A DNA stretch of 64,000 nt from Neisseria subflava (GTDB lineage Bacteria > Pseudomonadota > Gammaproteobacteria > Burkholderiales > Neisseriaceae), in contig NZ_CP039887.1 of NCBI RefSeq assembly GCF_005221305.1, positions 1,984,001 through 2,048,000 on the forward strand. The letters are read 5' to 3'. This document shows positions 16,850-26,824 of this stretch, piece by piece. A model generated the notes under the pieces. It saw only the letters and a list, made by a program, of their open reading frames with translations, had not been told where the DNA came from and made no database searches. The translations under genes were made by a program, and so were the position numbers. How positions within the stretch are numbered: position 1 is the first letter of the stretch; every line of letters starts with the position of its first letter.

Positions 16850-19762
16850 TTACCAAGAATATTTTATGCCGATTGAGCCTTTGTATCCTTGATGTTTCGT
16901 TCCACTTAAAGATTGTTCATACCGTGCATCTGCATAAATATGGGTATTGGAACTGGTTGCAAATTGTGCTCCCAAACCAACTTCGCCCCAAGTTTTTGCT
17001 AATTTTTCAGTAACATTATCCTCGCCAATGTTACTGGCCGAAGTATTTCTGAAGTTATGCCACACATTAGTGGTGAAATACAAGGTTCGAACTTTTTCAT
17101 GATCGGTTAAATTATTATAAGCAAAGCGTACACCAATGCGGCTGCGTAAATTATGTTGCTTATCTTGATGCACAGAGCGCATATCATCAGTGAAGCTGTT
17201 TAAGCCGAGGTATTGATAGATTAATTGTGCTTGCGGCTCAATAATCCAACTGTCGCCATTATTCGTTTTCTCTTTACTCAATACAAACGGACGACCTACC
17301 TCACCCGATAAAGCCACACCCAAACCATGGTTTTTTGCTTTCGAATCTAGGGAGTTATATTTATTTTGCATCCAAGAAAGTTGGCCTACAAAGTCTATAT
17401 AGCTACCATCTTCAGAATACCGTGTGTGAGTCACACCGACATGGAGGTTTTCGGTTTTAGCTTTACCTGTATATTTGTCATCAATGACGACACCATTCTC
17501 GGCACGATATTCATCATAAAATTTCGAATTAGCATGTGTGTAACCAACATAACCACCGGTTAAACGTTTGCCGCCATTTTCGCTAGAAGAAATATCAAAG
17601 TCGTGGCCAAACTGGAAGCCTGCAAGGTTAGCGCTAAGATTCAAACGCTTTTTACCATCCAAAGCAATGTGTTTGCCAATAATACGTCCCCAAATTTGGT
17701 TGTTCGCTTGAGATTTTTCCCAAGAAAGGGCCTGATTTTCACCACGGCGTTGGTGCAATGTACCAACCGTTTCGTAGCCAACTTCTAAGTTCAAGTTTGG
17801 AATAAGCGTATAAGCAGGAACAGAAGCTGTGTAAATGGCATCCTTATTCGTGGAAACTACCGTCCAAAAATATTCGGTTGTATTTCCTACTTTTTTGGAA
17901 GCCAATTGCAGTTCACCCGCACCTGTAGTTTTGGCAATACCGGTAAAGTTCTTTAAATTACTTTCCCCTTGTACTCGAACTACTGCCGTACTGTTTTTGG
18001 CTAAATCAGCCGCAATAGAGCCGATAGTGCCATCAATCATATTTTCTGTGCCGTCCGCTTTCAAACTGACAACTTTTGTTGTCCCTTCGGCATTACCGGT
18101 GATTTCCAATAAGTCAGATTTACCGTTATTGGCATCATTACTATCCCAATGAGTATTCACTTTAAGAACACCGTTATTCGCTGTGTAGTTGCCTTCCACA
18201 GTGAGTTTGTCTTCGTAAGAGCCATTGGCAAGGGTGATTTCACCGTTGTTACTGGTTAATGTGCCTTCAGTACCATCTTGTTTAACCAGTTTAACTTTAT
18301 AGTCTGTTTTAGTTGAACCGTTCGGAATATTTTTAGACGCATCTAATACCCCCTTATCCAAGGTTAAGGCATTGATGGTAGAGCGTTGTTCATCACCTTT
18401 TTGTTTCAATTCCCAAACAGCTTGGTTGTTCACATGCACATCTAATTTAGAATGCACATTGCCTTTAGATTGTTGTTGCATCAAACCAATGGCTTTTGCT
18501 TGATCAGACAAGGTAAATGTCAAATCAGCCCCTTTGGTTACTGCCACTTTAGTTTCGGCAAGCCAGCCATTTTCTGCGGCTTTGGCTTCACTGTCTTTGC
18601 CTTTTAAAGTGAATTTTGCATTTTCGGCAACGAATTCACCATTATTAAACCAACTTGCGACTTTATTTCCTGCGAAGGTTACCGCGAAACTATTCTCTGT
18701 TTTTGCATCCGCAACGATTAATGAAGCATCATCAGATGTTGTGGTAATTTTTGTATTGTTTAAACGAACTTCTTGATCTTTATTAGACTCATTTCTGGAT
18801 ACATTGTCGCTAATAAAAAAGGCACTTACTTTAGTTGTGTAATCCTGAGTATCGAAAACAACAGCTGAATTACCGGATTTGATTTCACCGCTGCTGGTGT
18901 CCGAATCGGCAATTAAGCGGGATTTAGTGCCAAATAAGCGCACGGTTGCGGAGTTTTTTGATTCTGTTGTATCAAGCACCATTTTGCCGGTGGAATTGAC
19001 AACAGCACCTTTATAGTCAGCCGGTTTTTCAGTGTTTGGTAGTTCCGGTTTACCAATTTTTAATGCGGCAGAAAATTTTCCGTTTGCTTTCACTGTGATG
19101 TCAGAATCTTTTAAGTTCGCTTCCGCACCGTCTCCACTAACGTAAAGCCCGACTAAATAATCCCCGATTTTAGCGGTGGTTTTATCTTCCACGGTAATAG
19201 TCAGTTTTTTCTCAGAATTGAAAACCGGTTTGGCGCCATTCTTACGATAAACCTTCACCCCGGATAATTGGTGACCAAATGGTGCAGTTGCGCCACCAAA
19301 GTTTTTTGTACTTTTCACTGTGTTTTCTGTGTTTTTAACAGTGATATTAGCATCATTATGCAAAGTTAAGCTTGCGGTATCAGAAGCATTACCACCAGCA
19401 TAATCATATCCTACAGCAATACCGTAGGCGGCATTGGAGTCTACGGCTAATCCTGAATTAGCTTCGCTGGCTAACGTAACATTAATGTTAGTTTTGCCTT
19501 TAATTTCAACTTGATTATTCGCACGAACGATAAGTCCTTTTGGACGAGCAAATTGTTCTCCGCTATTAGGTGCTAGTGTAGCTTTGTAATCTCCATCAAT
19601 GTTTTGATTTGGTTCTTTCCAAAATTCTCCTGAACCCTCTGTTCCCACAGTAGGTGAAGTGTCGTCCGCTGCAGCAACGGCCAATGCAGGAATAGAAAAA
19701 CAAGAAGCTATCAGAGTATGCAGCAAGGTTTTCCTAAATATTTCTTTTTTATAAGTCAACAT
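16850..19762 (-). CDS. Autotransporter (type Va) with C-terminal beta-barrel, AT-rich
   Basis: 970 residues from ATG 19762, chosen because AAAAGGAAAATTTAT precedes it and it starts a long signal peptide (TLLHTLIASCFSIPALAVAA). The passenger (~50-680) is rich in Asn/Thr/Lys with repetitive beta-helix-like sequence (GNSAVVFDTQDYTTK, ANNGVLKVNTHWDSNDANNG). The last ~280 residues form an autotransporter barrel (NNQIWGRIIGKHIALDG onwards) ending KGSIGIKYSW with terminal aromatic. No serine-protease GDSGS motif is visible, so it is probably an adhesin-like surface protein (AutA/AutB-like is possible but unverified). Much more AT-rich than its neighbours, suggesting transfer. IS elements lie on both sides. 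Confidence 0.85.
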   Translation of the reverse strand: MLTYKKEIFRKTLLHTLIASCFSIPALAVAAADDTSPTVGTEGSGEFWKEPNQNIDGDYKATLAPNSGEQFARPKGLIVRANNQVEIKGKTNINVTLASEANSGLAVDSNAAYGIAVGYDYAGGNASDTASLTLHNDANITVKNTENTVKSTKNFGGATAPFGHQLSGVKVYRKNGAKPVFNSEKKLTITVEDKTTAKIGDYLVGLYVSGDGAEANLKDSDITVKANGKFSAALKIGKPELPNTEKPADYKGAVVNSTGKMVLDTTESKNSATVRLFGTKSRLIADSDTSSGEIKSGNSAVVFDTQDYTTKVSAFFISDNVSRNESNKDQEVRLNNTKITTTSDDASLIVADAKTENSFAVTFAGNKVASWFNNGEFVAENAKFTLKGKDSEAKAAENGWLAETKVAVTKGADLTFTLSDQAKAIGLMQQQSKGNVHSKLDVHVNNQAVWELKQKGDEQRSTINALTLDKGVLDASKNIPNGSTKTDYKVKLVKQDGTEGTLTSNNGEITLANGSYEDKLTVEGNYTANNGVLKVNTHWDSNDANNGKSDLLEITGNAEGTTKVVSLKADGTENMIDGTIGSIAADLAKNSTAVVRVQGESNLKNFTGIAKTTGAGELQLASKKVGNTTEYFWTVVSTNKDAIYTASVPAYTLIPNLNLEVGYETVGTLHQRRGENQALSWEKSQANNQIWGRIIGKHIALDGKKRLNLSANLAGFQFGHDFDISSSENGGKRLTGGYVGYTHANSKFYDEYRAENGVVIDDKYTGKAKTENLHVGVTHTRYSEDGSYIDFVGQLSWMQNKYNSLDSKAKNHGLGVALSGEVGRPFVLSKEKTNNGDSWIIEPQAQLIYQYLGLNSFTDDMRSVHQDKQHNLRSRIGVRFAYNNLTDHEKVRTLYFTTNVWHNFRNTSASNIGEDNVTEKLAKTWGEVGLGAQFATSSNTHIYADARYEQSLSGTKHQGYKGSIGIKYSW

Positions 19763-19884
19763 ATAAATTTTCCTTTTATTTATGATTTTAAAATCACGAT
19801 AAGACCCCATTCAAAAATGGAAGCTACCTTAGTATAGCATAATATATTGTTTTTCCATATAACTCTTCTGCTATCACATAGGCC

Positions 19885-21104
19885 GAGACCTTTGCAAAAA
19901 AGTCTTTCCCCCAACAGCCGAAACCTAAACACAGGTTTTCGGCTATTTCCCTTCCCAAATCACTCCTAATTCTACCCAAATGCCCCCTTAATCCTCCCCG
20001 AATACCCCATAATCAGGCATCCGGGCCGCCTTTTAGGCAGCAACAGGCACACTTAGCCTGTTAGCCGCTTTCAACAGGTTCAAACACATCGCCTTCAGAT
20101 GGCTTTGCGCACTCACTTTACACAGACCAAAATAGGCTGCCCGGGCGTAGCGGAATTTACGGTGCAGCGTACCAAAGCTTTGTTCGACCACATAACGGGT
20201 CTTTGACAAATATCGGTTGCGTTTGGTTTGCGCTTCCGTCAGCGGACGGTTGCGGTGGGCTTTGCGCATAATGCCGTCTAACAACCGATGGTCTTCCAGA
20301 TGTTGCCGGTTTTCCTTACTGTCGTAGCCTTTGTCGGCATAGACGGTCGTACCTTCGCTTAGGCCTTCCAACAAAGGGGACAGATGGTTGCACTCATGGG
20401 TATTGGCGGGAGTGATGTGCAGTTTCTCGATATAGCCTTCCTCATCGGTACGGGTATGTTGTTTGTAACCGAGTTTGTAGAGGCCGTTTTTCTTTGTCCA
20501 GCGGGCATCTTTAGTCCTTACTCGGTGTGGTTTGTCCGCTGACTTGTCCTTCCTCGTCGACTTCTATGGCCTGACGCTGTTTGCTGCCGGCAGTCTGAAT
20601 AATGGTGGCATCAATGACGGCGGCGGATGCTTTCTCTACTTTTAGTTTTTTTTCGGCCAGTTGTCGGTTAATCAGTTCCAGCAATTCGGACAGGGTGTCG
20701 TCTTGCGCCAGCCAGTTACGGTAGCGGCATAAGGTGCTGTAATCGGGGATGCTCAGTTCGTCAAAGCGGCAAAACAGGTTGAAGTCGATGCGGGTGATGA
20801 GGCTGTGTTCGAGTTCGGGATCGGAGAGGCTGTGCCATTGTCCGAGCAGGACGGCTTTGAACATGGACAACAGGGGATAGGCGGGACGACCGCGGTGGTC
20901 TCTAAGGTAACGGGTTCTTTGACGGTTCAGGTATTGTTCAATCGGCTGCCAATCAATCACCTGATCCAACTTCAATAATGGGAAGCGGTCGATGTGTTTG
21001 GCGATCATGGCTTGTGCGGTTTGTTGGAAGAAGGTGCTCATGGGAAATCCCCTAAATGTCTTGGTAGGAATTTAGGGGATTTTGGGGAATTTTGCAAAGG
21101 TCTC
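19885..21104 (-). mobile_element. IS1106/IS5-like element, left copy bounding the cys island
   Basis: 1,220 bp with ends GAGACCTTTGCAAAA and TTTTGCAAAGGTCTC (perfect inverted repeat). Carries a disrupted IS5-type transposase on the minus strand. The same element in the same orientation recurs at 30533-31728. The outer flank is AGGCC (19880-19884), matching the AGGCC on the outer side of the right copy. Confidence 0.88.
20033..21041 (-). pseudogene. IS5-family (IS1106-like) transposase, frameshifted
   Basis: Starts MSTFFQQTAQAMIAKHIDR and has the IS5 N-terminal region PLLSMFKAVLLGQWHSLSDP and first catalytic Asp (AAVIDATII). It stops after QTTPSKD near 20511 because of a one-base insertion relative to the right copy; the remainder continues in another frame (20033-20374: TVYADKGYDS, then RYVVEQSFGTLHRKF with the catalytic Glu). 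Probably inactive. Confidence 0.88.
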
Positions 21105-21126
21105 AGGCAGCCTTTTTCTTGCCGAA

Positions 21127-22892
21127 TCAGGCGGCAGATGCTTTCCAGAAATCGCGCGGGGGGTCGAGCACGGGTTGGACGATGCCGGTGCGCACGGCAT
21201 AGTCGCCGAAGCCTTCGCCCGGTTCGCGGCCTGTTGCCCAGCCGGCGATCCATTCGCGCAGGATGGCGAGGATTTCGGGTTCGGTGATATTTTCTTTGTA
21301 GAGGCGGGGGATACGCGTGCCTTGGCGGTTGCCGCCGGCGTAGAGGTTGTAGCGACCCACGGCTTTGCCCACGAGGCCGATTTCGGAGAGCATGGTGCGG
21401 CCGCAGCCGTTGGGGCAGCCGTTGACGCGCAAAACGATGTGCTCTTCGGACAGGCCGTTTTCTGCCATGATTTCGTCCACATGGTCGAGGAATTGGGGCA
21501 GGAAGCGTTCGGCTTCGGCCATGGCCAGCGGGCAGGTGGGCAGGGCGACGCAGGCCATGCTGTTTTCGCGCTGTTTGCTCACTTTGTCGTTGATGAGACC
21601 GTGTTCGCGGGCGATTTTTTCGATTTTGGCCTTGTCGCGGGCAGCCACGCCGGCCACGATGAGGTTTTGGTTGGCGGTGAGGCGGAAGTCGCCTTTGTGG
21701 ATTTTGGCGATTTCGCGCAGGCCGGTTTTGAGCGGGCGGCCGGGCGCGTCGGTGATGCGGCCGTTTTCGATGAAGAGGGTGAGGTGCCATTTTTTGTCTT
21801 CGCCCTGCACCCAGCCGATGCGGTCGCCGCGCGTGGTAAATTCGTAGGGGCGGATGGGCTGGAATTTCGCGCCCATGCGGTTTTCCACTTCGGCGATGAA
21901 TACTTCCGTGCCCACGCGCTCGAGGGTGTAGCGGGTTTTGGCGGCTTTGCGGTCGCTCCTGTTACCCCAGTCGCGCTGCACGGAAACGACGGCGGCGGCG
22001 CAGTCGAGCACTTTGTCGAGCCCGATGAAGCCGAATTCGCGGGCGGTGTCGGGGTAGGTTTTGGTGTTGCCGTGCTCCATGGAGAGGCCGCCGCCCACGA
22101 GTACGTTGAAGCCGGCGAGTTTGCCGTTTTCTTCAATGGCGACGAAGTTTAAGTCGTTGGCGTGCAGGTCTACGTCGTTGTGCGGGGGGATGACGACGGT
22201 GGTTTTGAATTTGCGCGGCAGGTAGCTGGCGCCGAGTACGGGTTCGGTGTCGTCGCCGCTTTTCACGCCTTCGGACAGAGGGGCGGTTTCGGTGGTTTCC
22301 ACTTTTTCGCCGTCGAGCCAGATTTCGGCGTAGGCGCGGGATTTGGGTAGGAGGTGTTCGCTGATTTTCTTCGCCCATTCCCAGGCTTCGCGGTGCAGGC
22401 TGCTTTCCACGGGGTTGCTGGTGCACAGGACGTTGCGGTTCACGTCGCCTGCGGTGGCGATGGAGTCGAGGCCGAGTTTGTGCAGCCATTGGTGCACGGC
22501 TTTGATGTCGGGCTTGAGGATGCCGTGGTATTGGAAGGTTTGGCGGTTGGTGAGGCGGATGGAGCCGTAGAGGGTGTGGCTGCCGGCGAATTGGTCGATG
22601 CCCAGCCATTGCTGCGGGGTGATCACGCCGCCGGGCAGGCGGCAGCGCAGCATGACGTTTTTGAGATTGTCGAGCTTTTGGTCGTTCCGCTCGGCGCGGA
22701 TGTCGCGGTTGTCCTGCTCGTACATGCCGTGGAAGCGGATGAGCTGGAAGTTGTCGCCGTTGAAGCCGCCGGTGAGGCCGTCGCCGAGGTCTTGGGCGAT
22801 GGTGCCGCGCAGGTGGCGGCTCTGGCCTTTGAGGCGTTCGTTGTCGGCCAGGGGGTGGCGGGGAGTTTGGCGCGGGGGTCGGGGGTGGTCAT
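21127..22892 (-). pseudogene. cysI: Sulfite reductase hemoprotein beta subunit, apparent N-terminal frameshift
   Basis: Reduces sulfite to sulfide with a siroheme-4Fe-4S centre. From NERLKGQSRHLRGTIAQDL onward one frame encodes a full ~570-residue CysI, including the siroheme/cluster Cys motifs (SMACVALPTCPLAMAEAERF and RVNGCPNGCGR) and a C terminus on VLDPPRDFWKASAA. The only good start, ATG 22892 (MTTPDPRAKLPATP), is in a different frame. Total length is two bases over a codon multiple, fitting loss of one C, perhaps in the C5 run at 22851-22855 (plus-strand G5). A non-standard start (CTG) downstream is a less likely alternative. Last gene of the cys operon; high GC. Confidence 0.85.
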
Positions 22893-22950
22893 GGTTGGGT
22901 TCCTTTGGGTTTGGGTTGTTTTGGGGCTGTCTGAAAGGCGGTTTTCCATT

Positions 22951-22988
22951 TTCAGGTAGCCTTTTTTTGCCTGGCGGGGCTACCTGAA
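22951..22988 (-). terminator. Inverted pair of Eikenella-type DUS between cysJ and cysI
   Basis: TTCAGGTAGCCT (22951-22962) faces GGGCTACCTGAA (22977-22988). This is a hairpin built from AGGCTACCTGAA-type uptake sequences instead of the Neisseria GCCGTCTGAA. It may attenuate cysI transcription. Confidence 0.6.
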
Positions 22989-23003
22989 AAACAGCCGCTG
23001 TTT

Positions 23004-24787
23004 TCAATATACGTCGCGCTGGTAGCGGCCTTCCTGGCGCAGGTTGTCGAGGTATTCGTCTGCGTCGTCGGCGCTCAGGCCGCCTTGTTCGGCGATGGTG
23101 TCGAGCAGGGCCTGCTCTACGTCTTTGGCCATGCGCGAGGCGTCGCCGCACACGTAGATGTGCGCGCCCTGCTGCAGCCATTGCCACAGTTCGGCGGCTT
23201 CTTCGCGGATTTTGTGCTGCACGTAGATTTTCTCTTCCTGATCGCGCGACCAGGCGAAGTCGTATTTGTTGAGCAGGCCGTCTTTCGCCCAGCCCTGCCA
23301 TTCGGTTTGGTAGAGGAAATCTTGGGTGAAGTGCTGGTTGCCGAAAATCAGCCAGTTTTTGCCACTGTCGCCGTTGGCGGCGCGCTGCTGCATGAAGGCG
23401 CGGAAGGGGGCGACGCCGGTGCCCGCGCCGATCATGATCACGGGCGTGTCGGGGTTTTCAGGTAGCTTGAAGCGGGGGTTTTCCTCCACGAACACGCGCA
23501 CGCTGCCTTCTTCTTCCAAACGTTCACCCAGAAAGTCGGAGGCGGCGCCGGTACGCGAGATGCCGTTGTGTTCGTAGCGCAGCACGCCCACGGTGAGGTG
23601 CACTTCCTCGCCCACTTCTTCGGGCGCGGAGGAGATGGAGTAGAGGCGCGGGGCGAGCGGGCGCAGCAGGCCGGCGAGCTGCTCGGCGGTGAGCGCGGCG
23701 GGGTATTGCGACACGATACCGGCAATCGGGTTGGCGGCGGCGTAGGCGGAAGCGTCGGCGGCGGCCTGCTTCAGCTCGGGATTGCCGGAGATTTCGGCGT
23801 AGCCCTGCACGAACTGCGGGGTGTTCAGGCCGATTTCCCAATCGTGCAGCAGGGCTTCGCGCACGGTTTTGCCCTGCTCGCCCGCATTCACCGGCTCGTC
23901 GCCCTTGAGCGAGACGGCGGCGAGGATTTCGTCCACGACGGCGGGGTCGTTTTCAAACCATACGCCCAGCGCGTCGCCCGCGCGGTATTGCAGGCCGGAG
24001 CCGGAGAGGTCGATTTCGATGTGGCGCACGTCTTTTTCCGAATCGCGGCCGGTGATTTTCTGGCGGGCGAGCAGGGTGGCGGGGAAGGGGTTGGCTTTTT
24101 GTTGTAGGCAGATGCGGGCGCGGCGGGGGCGGGGCTGCCCGAAGCGTTGCCCGTACCGGTTGCAGCTGCGGCGGGCGCGGCGGCCAGACTGCCTACCAGC
24201 GGCACGATTTTGTCCAGCCAGGCGGCGGCTTCGGCCTGGTATTCCAAGTCACAGTCCTGCCGCTCCAGCAGGCGTTCGCCGCCGAGTTTGGCTAACAGTT
24301 CGTCGAAACTTTTGCCCGCGCCGCAGAACATGGGGTAGCTGGAGTCGCCCAGCCCGAGCACGGCGAATTTGAGGCCGGAAAGTTGGGGGGCTTTTTTGCC
24401 GCTGAGCAGTTTGTAGAGGCTGAGCGCTTCTTCAGGCGGCTCGCCTTCGCCCTGGGTGGAGGTAACGAGCAGCACGAGTTGTTCGCCCGCGATGTTTTTG
24501 GGTTTGTAGTCGGCGGCGGCGGTGTGGGCGGCGTTCACGCCGGCGGCGGCGAGCCTTTGCTGCAGCTCTGCGGCCACTTTGCGGGCGTTGCCGGTTTGCG
24601 AGGCGGAAATCACGGCCACGCGCAGGGGTTCGGCGGCGGGAGCTGGGGCTGCGGCGGCAGGCGCACCGATGCCGGGCTGCACGGCCTGCCCGCCGGCCTG
24701 CGACCAGCAGTAGCCGGAGAGCCAGGCCAGCTGCAGGGGGGTGAGCGCGGCGATTTGGGCGGCGAGTTCGGGGGGAAGCGGGTTCAT
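23004..24787 (-). pseudogene. cysJ: Sulfite reductase flavoprotein alpha subunit, single-base frameshift
   Basis: Passes electrons from NADPH via FAD and FMN to CysI. The first frame (ATG 24787) encodes an N-terminal helix, then a flavodoxin domain (ISASQTGNARKVA, STQGEGEPPEEA, LGLGDSSYPMFCGAGK). Frame is lost after SAYNK at a five-A run (plus-strand T5, 24096-24100) where six would keep the frame. The other frame then supplies the FAD/NADPH part (RLYSISSAPEE, GAGTGVAPFRAFMQQR, YVCGDASRMAKDVE, final RYQRDVY). Restored length would be 594 residues, normal for CysJ. Possibly a real inactivation, phase variation, or a sequencing error. Confidence 0.88.
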
Positions 24788-25196
24788 GGCGGGTTCCTTG
24801 GGATGGTTTGTTATGGGCTGGGGCTACCTGAAAATTAAGGGGCGGATTGTTGGGTTACGGCTTGCAGCCTAACCCGACCTACTCTTGCTCTTGCTACTCT
24901 TGCTGGGGCTACCTGAAATTTAGCCGTCGGGTTTTCAGGTAGCCCGTCTTGCGTACGGCGAACGGGGGTGTCCGCGCTCCGGTTGTACGGCGGGTGGTAG
25001 GCTGCCGGATTGTGTTTCAGGTAGCCTTCTCTCACGGGAAAAGGCGGCGGTTTCAGACGGCCTTTGTTTGTTCTGTTCGGCATTTATGCCCGATCTGCGG
25101 GCTACCTGAACGTTGGCCGTCGGGTTTTCAGGTAGCCTTTGGGGTTTATGCAGGCTTTGCAGCATGCCGCCCTCTCCCATGGGAGAGGGGGCGGTT
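24788..25196. other. cysJ-cysN intergenic region packed with uptake sequences
   Basis: No gene seen. It contains five Eikenella-type DUS (at 24821, 24906, 24934, 25016 and 25099), a sixth at 25127, one Neisseria DUS (TTCAGACGGCCT at 25052), and the palindrome CCCTCTCCCATGGGAGAGGG at 25170-25189. Another Eikenella-type DUS straddles the cysN 3' end (25196-25207). Confidence 0.8.
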
Positions 25197-26525
25197 TCAG
25201 GTAGCCTGTTCTGCCTGCTGCGTTCCGCCCGCTGCTTCTGCGTCGGCCAGTATCATGCCGGCGGCGGCGGTGTGGTTGGTGGCTTCGTCTATCAGGATGA
25301 AGGCGCCGGTGGCGGGGTTGGCGGCGTAGGGGGTGCAGACGACGGGTTGTGCCAGCGTGAGTTCGACTTCGCCTAGGTCGTTCATTTCCAGCGTGTTGCG
25401 CCCGGCGGAGTGGCTGAGGGTGTGCACGTCCCACACGCGGCGTACGGCGGCGATTTTGGCGGGCACGGTGCGGGTGGTGTGTTTGAGCAGGTAGCGGCGG
25501 GCGGGGTTGAGCGGGCGGCTGTCGAACCAGCACAGGGTGGCGGCAAGGCGGCGCTGCGGCGCGAGGGGGCTGGCGGAGGAAAGGATGGTGTCGCCGCGCG
25601 AAATGTCGATGTCGTCGGCGAGGAGGAGGGTGGCGGGTTCGCCTGCGGTTGCCTGATCCACGCTGCCTTTGAGGCCGATGATGCCGCGCACGCTGCTTTC
25701 GAGCCCGGCGGGTTCGACGCGGACTTTGTCGCCCACGCGCACGCTGCCGGCTTCGATGCGGCCTTGATAGCCGCGGAAGTCGTCTTGTTTGCTGCCGTCG
25801 GCGCGCTGTACGAGCTGTACGGGGAAGTGGAAGTCTTGCGGCGCTTCGGACACGCCTTCGCCTGCGGGCAGGCTTTCCAGCACTTGCAGCAGCGAGCCGC
25901 CTTGGTACCACGGGGTGTGGGCGCTTTCGTGCACGATGTTGTCGCCGTTGAGGGCGGAGATGGGGATGAAGCGGATTTCGGGCAGGCCGAGGGTGTTGGC
26001 CAGTTTGCGGTAGGCGGCGGCGGCGGCGTTGAATTTTTCTTGGCTGAAGCCGAGCAAGTCCATTTTGTTGACGGCCACGATGATGTGCGGGCAGCGCAGG
26101 TGGCGCAGGATGGCGGAGTGGCGTTTGGTTTGCGGCAGCAGTTGCAGCGGTTGTTGGGAAAAATCGAGCTGGGCGGCGTCGATGAGCAATACGGCGGCGT
26201 GGGCGGTGGAGGCGCCGGTTACCATGTTGCGGGTGTATTGTTCGTGGCCGGGGGTGTCGGCGATGATGAATTTGCGGCGGGCGGTGGCGAAGTAGCGGTA
26301 GGCCACGTCGATGGTGATGCCTTGTTCGCGTTCGGCTTCGAGACCGTCGGTGAGGGCGGAGAAGTCGATCGCGCCTTGGCTGCGGCTGCTTTCGAGGCGG
26401 CGTACCTGGTCGCCGAGCAGGGCTTTGCTGTCGTAGAGCAGGCGGCCGATGAGGGTGGATTTGCCGTCGTCCACGCTGCCGGCGGTGATGAAGCGCAGGG
26501 GGGCTTGGCGGTGGGGGCTGGTCAT
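25197..26525 (-). CDS. cysN: Sulfate adenylyltransferase subunit 1 (GTPase)
   Basis: GTP-driven regulatory subunit of ATP sulfurylase, pairing with CysD to make adenosine 5'-phosphosulfate (APS). The 442 residues contain the G1 loop GSVDDGKSTLIGRLLYD, G3 DTPGHEQYTRNMVTGAS and G4 NKMDL, then beta-barrel domains 2 and 3. It ends without the APS-kinase (CysC) domain found in CysNC fusions. This fits the APS-type reductase encoded upstream. Intact frame; GC-rich, with runs of Ala and Arg codons ending in G or C. Confidence 0.95.
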   Translation of the reverse strand: MTSPHRQAPLRFITAGSVDDGKSTLIGRLLYDSKALLGDQVRRLESSRSQGAIDFSALTDGLEAEREQGITIDVAYRYFATARRKFIIADTPGHEQYTRNMVTGASTAHAAVLLIDAAQLDFSQQPLQLLPQTKRHSAILRHLRCPHIIVAVNKMDLLGFSQEKFNAAAAAYRKLANTLGLPEIRFIPISALNGDNIVHESAHTPWYQGGSLLQVLESLPAGEGVSEAPQDFHFPVQLVQRADGSKQDDFRGYQGRIEAGSVRVGDKVRVEPAGLESSVRGIIGLKGSVDQATAGEPATLLLADDIDISRGDTILSSASPLAPQRRLAATLCWFDSRPLNPARRYLLKHTTRTVPAKIAAVRRVWDVHTLSHSAGRNTLEMNDLGEVELTLAQPVVCTPYAANPATGAFILIDEATNHTAAAGMILADAEAAGGTQQAEQAT

Positions 26526-26824
26526 GATGTCGGGCTTTCTTTAGGTGGGTTGTTCGGGTTTCAGACGGCCTGGGTGGCGGGTCTGCGCTGTTTCGGGTGC
26601 GGCTGCTTCCGTCTGCATGAGACGGGGCGAAGTGCTTTCAGGCCACCGCTGCTGTTTTTGCGGGCTCGGGCGTTCGCGTTCCAAATCCGCTCCGGCTGAG
26701 TCGGCTTGCGCCTGCGGCTGACCCGGCCTGCTTTTGCCGTTTGTCTGTTGGCGGGCTGCGGCCTGCCTTGCGGCTTTTGGGCTACCTGAAAAACGGCGCG
26801 GGGTTTTTTCAGGTAGCCTTCGGG
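26526..26824. other. cysD-cysN intergenic region
   Basis: No gene supported. Holds a Neisseria DUS (TTCAGACGGCCT, 26560-26571) and an inverted pair of Eikenella-type DUS (GGGCTACCTGAA 26779-26790, TTCAGGTAGCCT 26808-26819) just after the cysD stop. Confidence 0.75.

Noticed and set aside
25410..26699. 429-aa plus-strand ORF opposite cysN
   Set aside because: Antisense shadow of a GC-rich gene; Gly/Ala/Val-rich, no motifs, while the minus strand encodes an unmistakable CysN. Same reasoning for the long plus-strand frames at 21082, 27089, 28691 and 27528.
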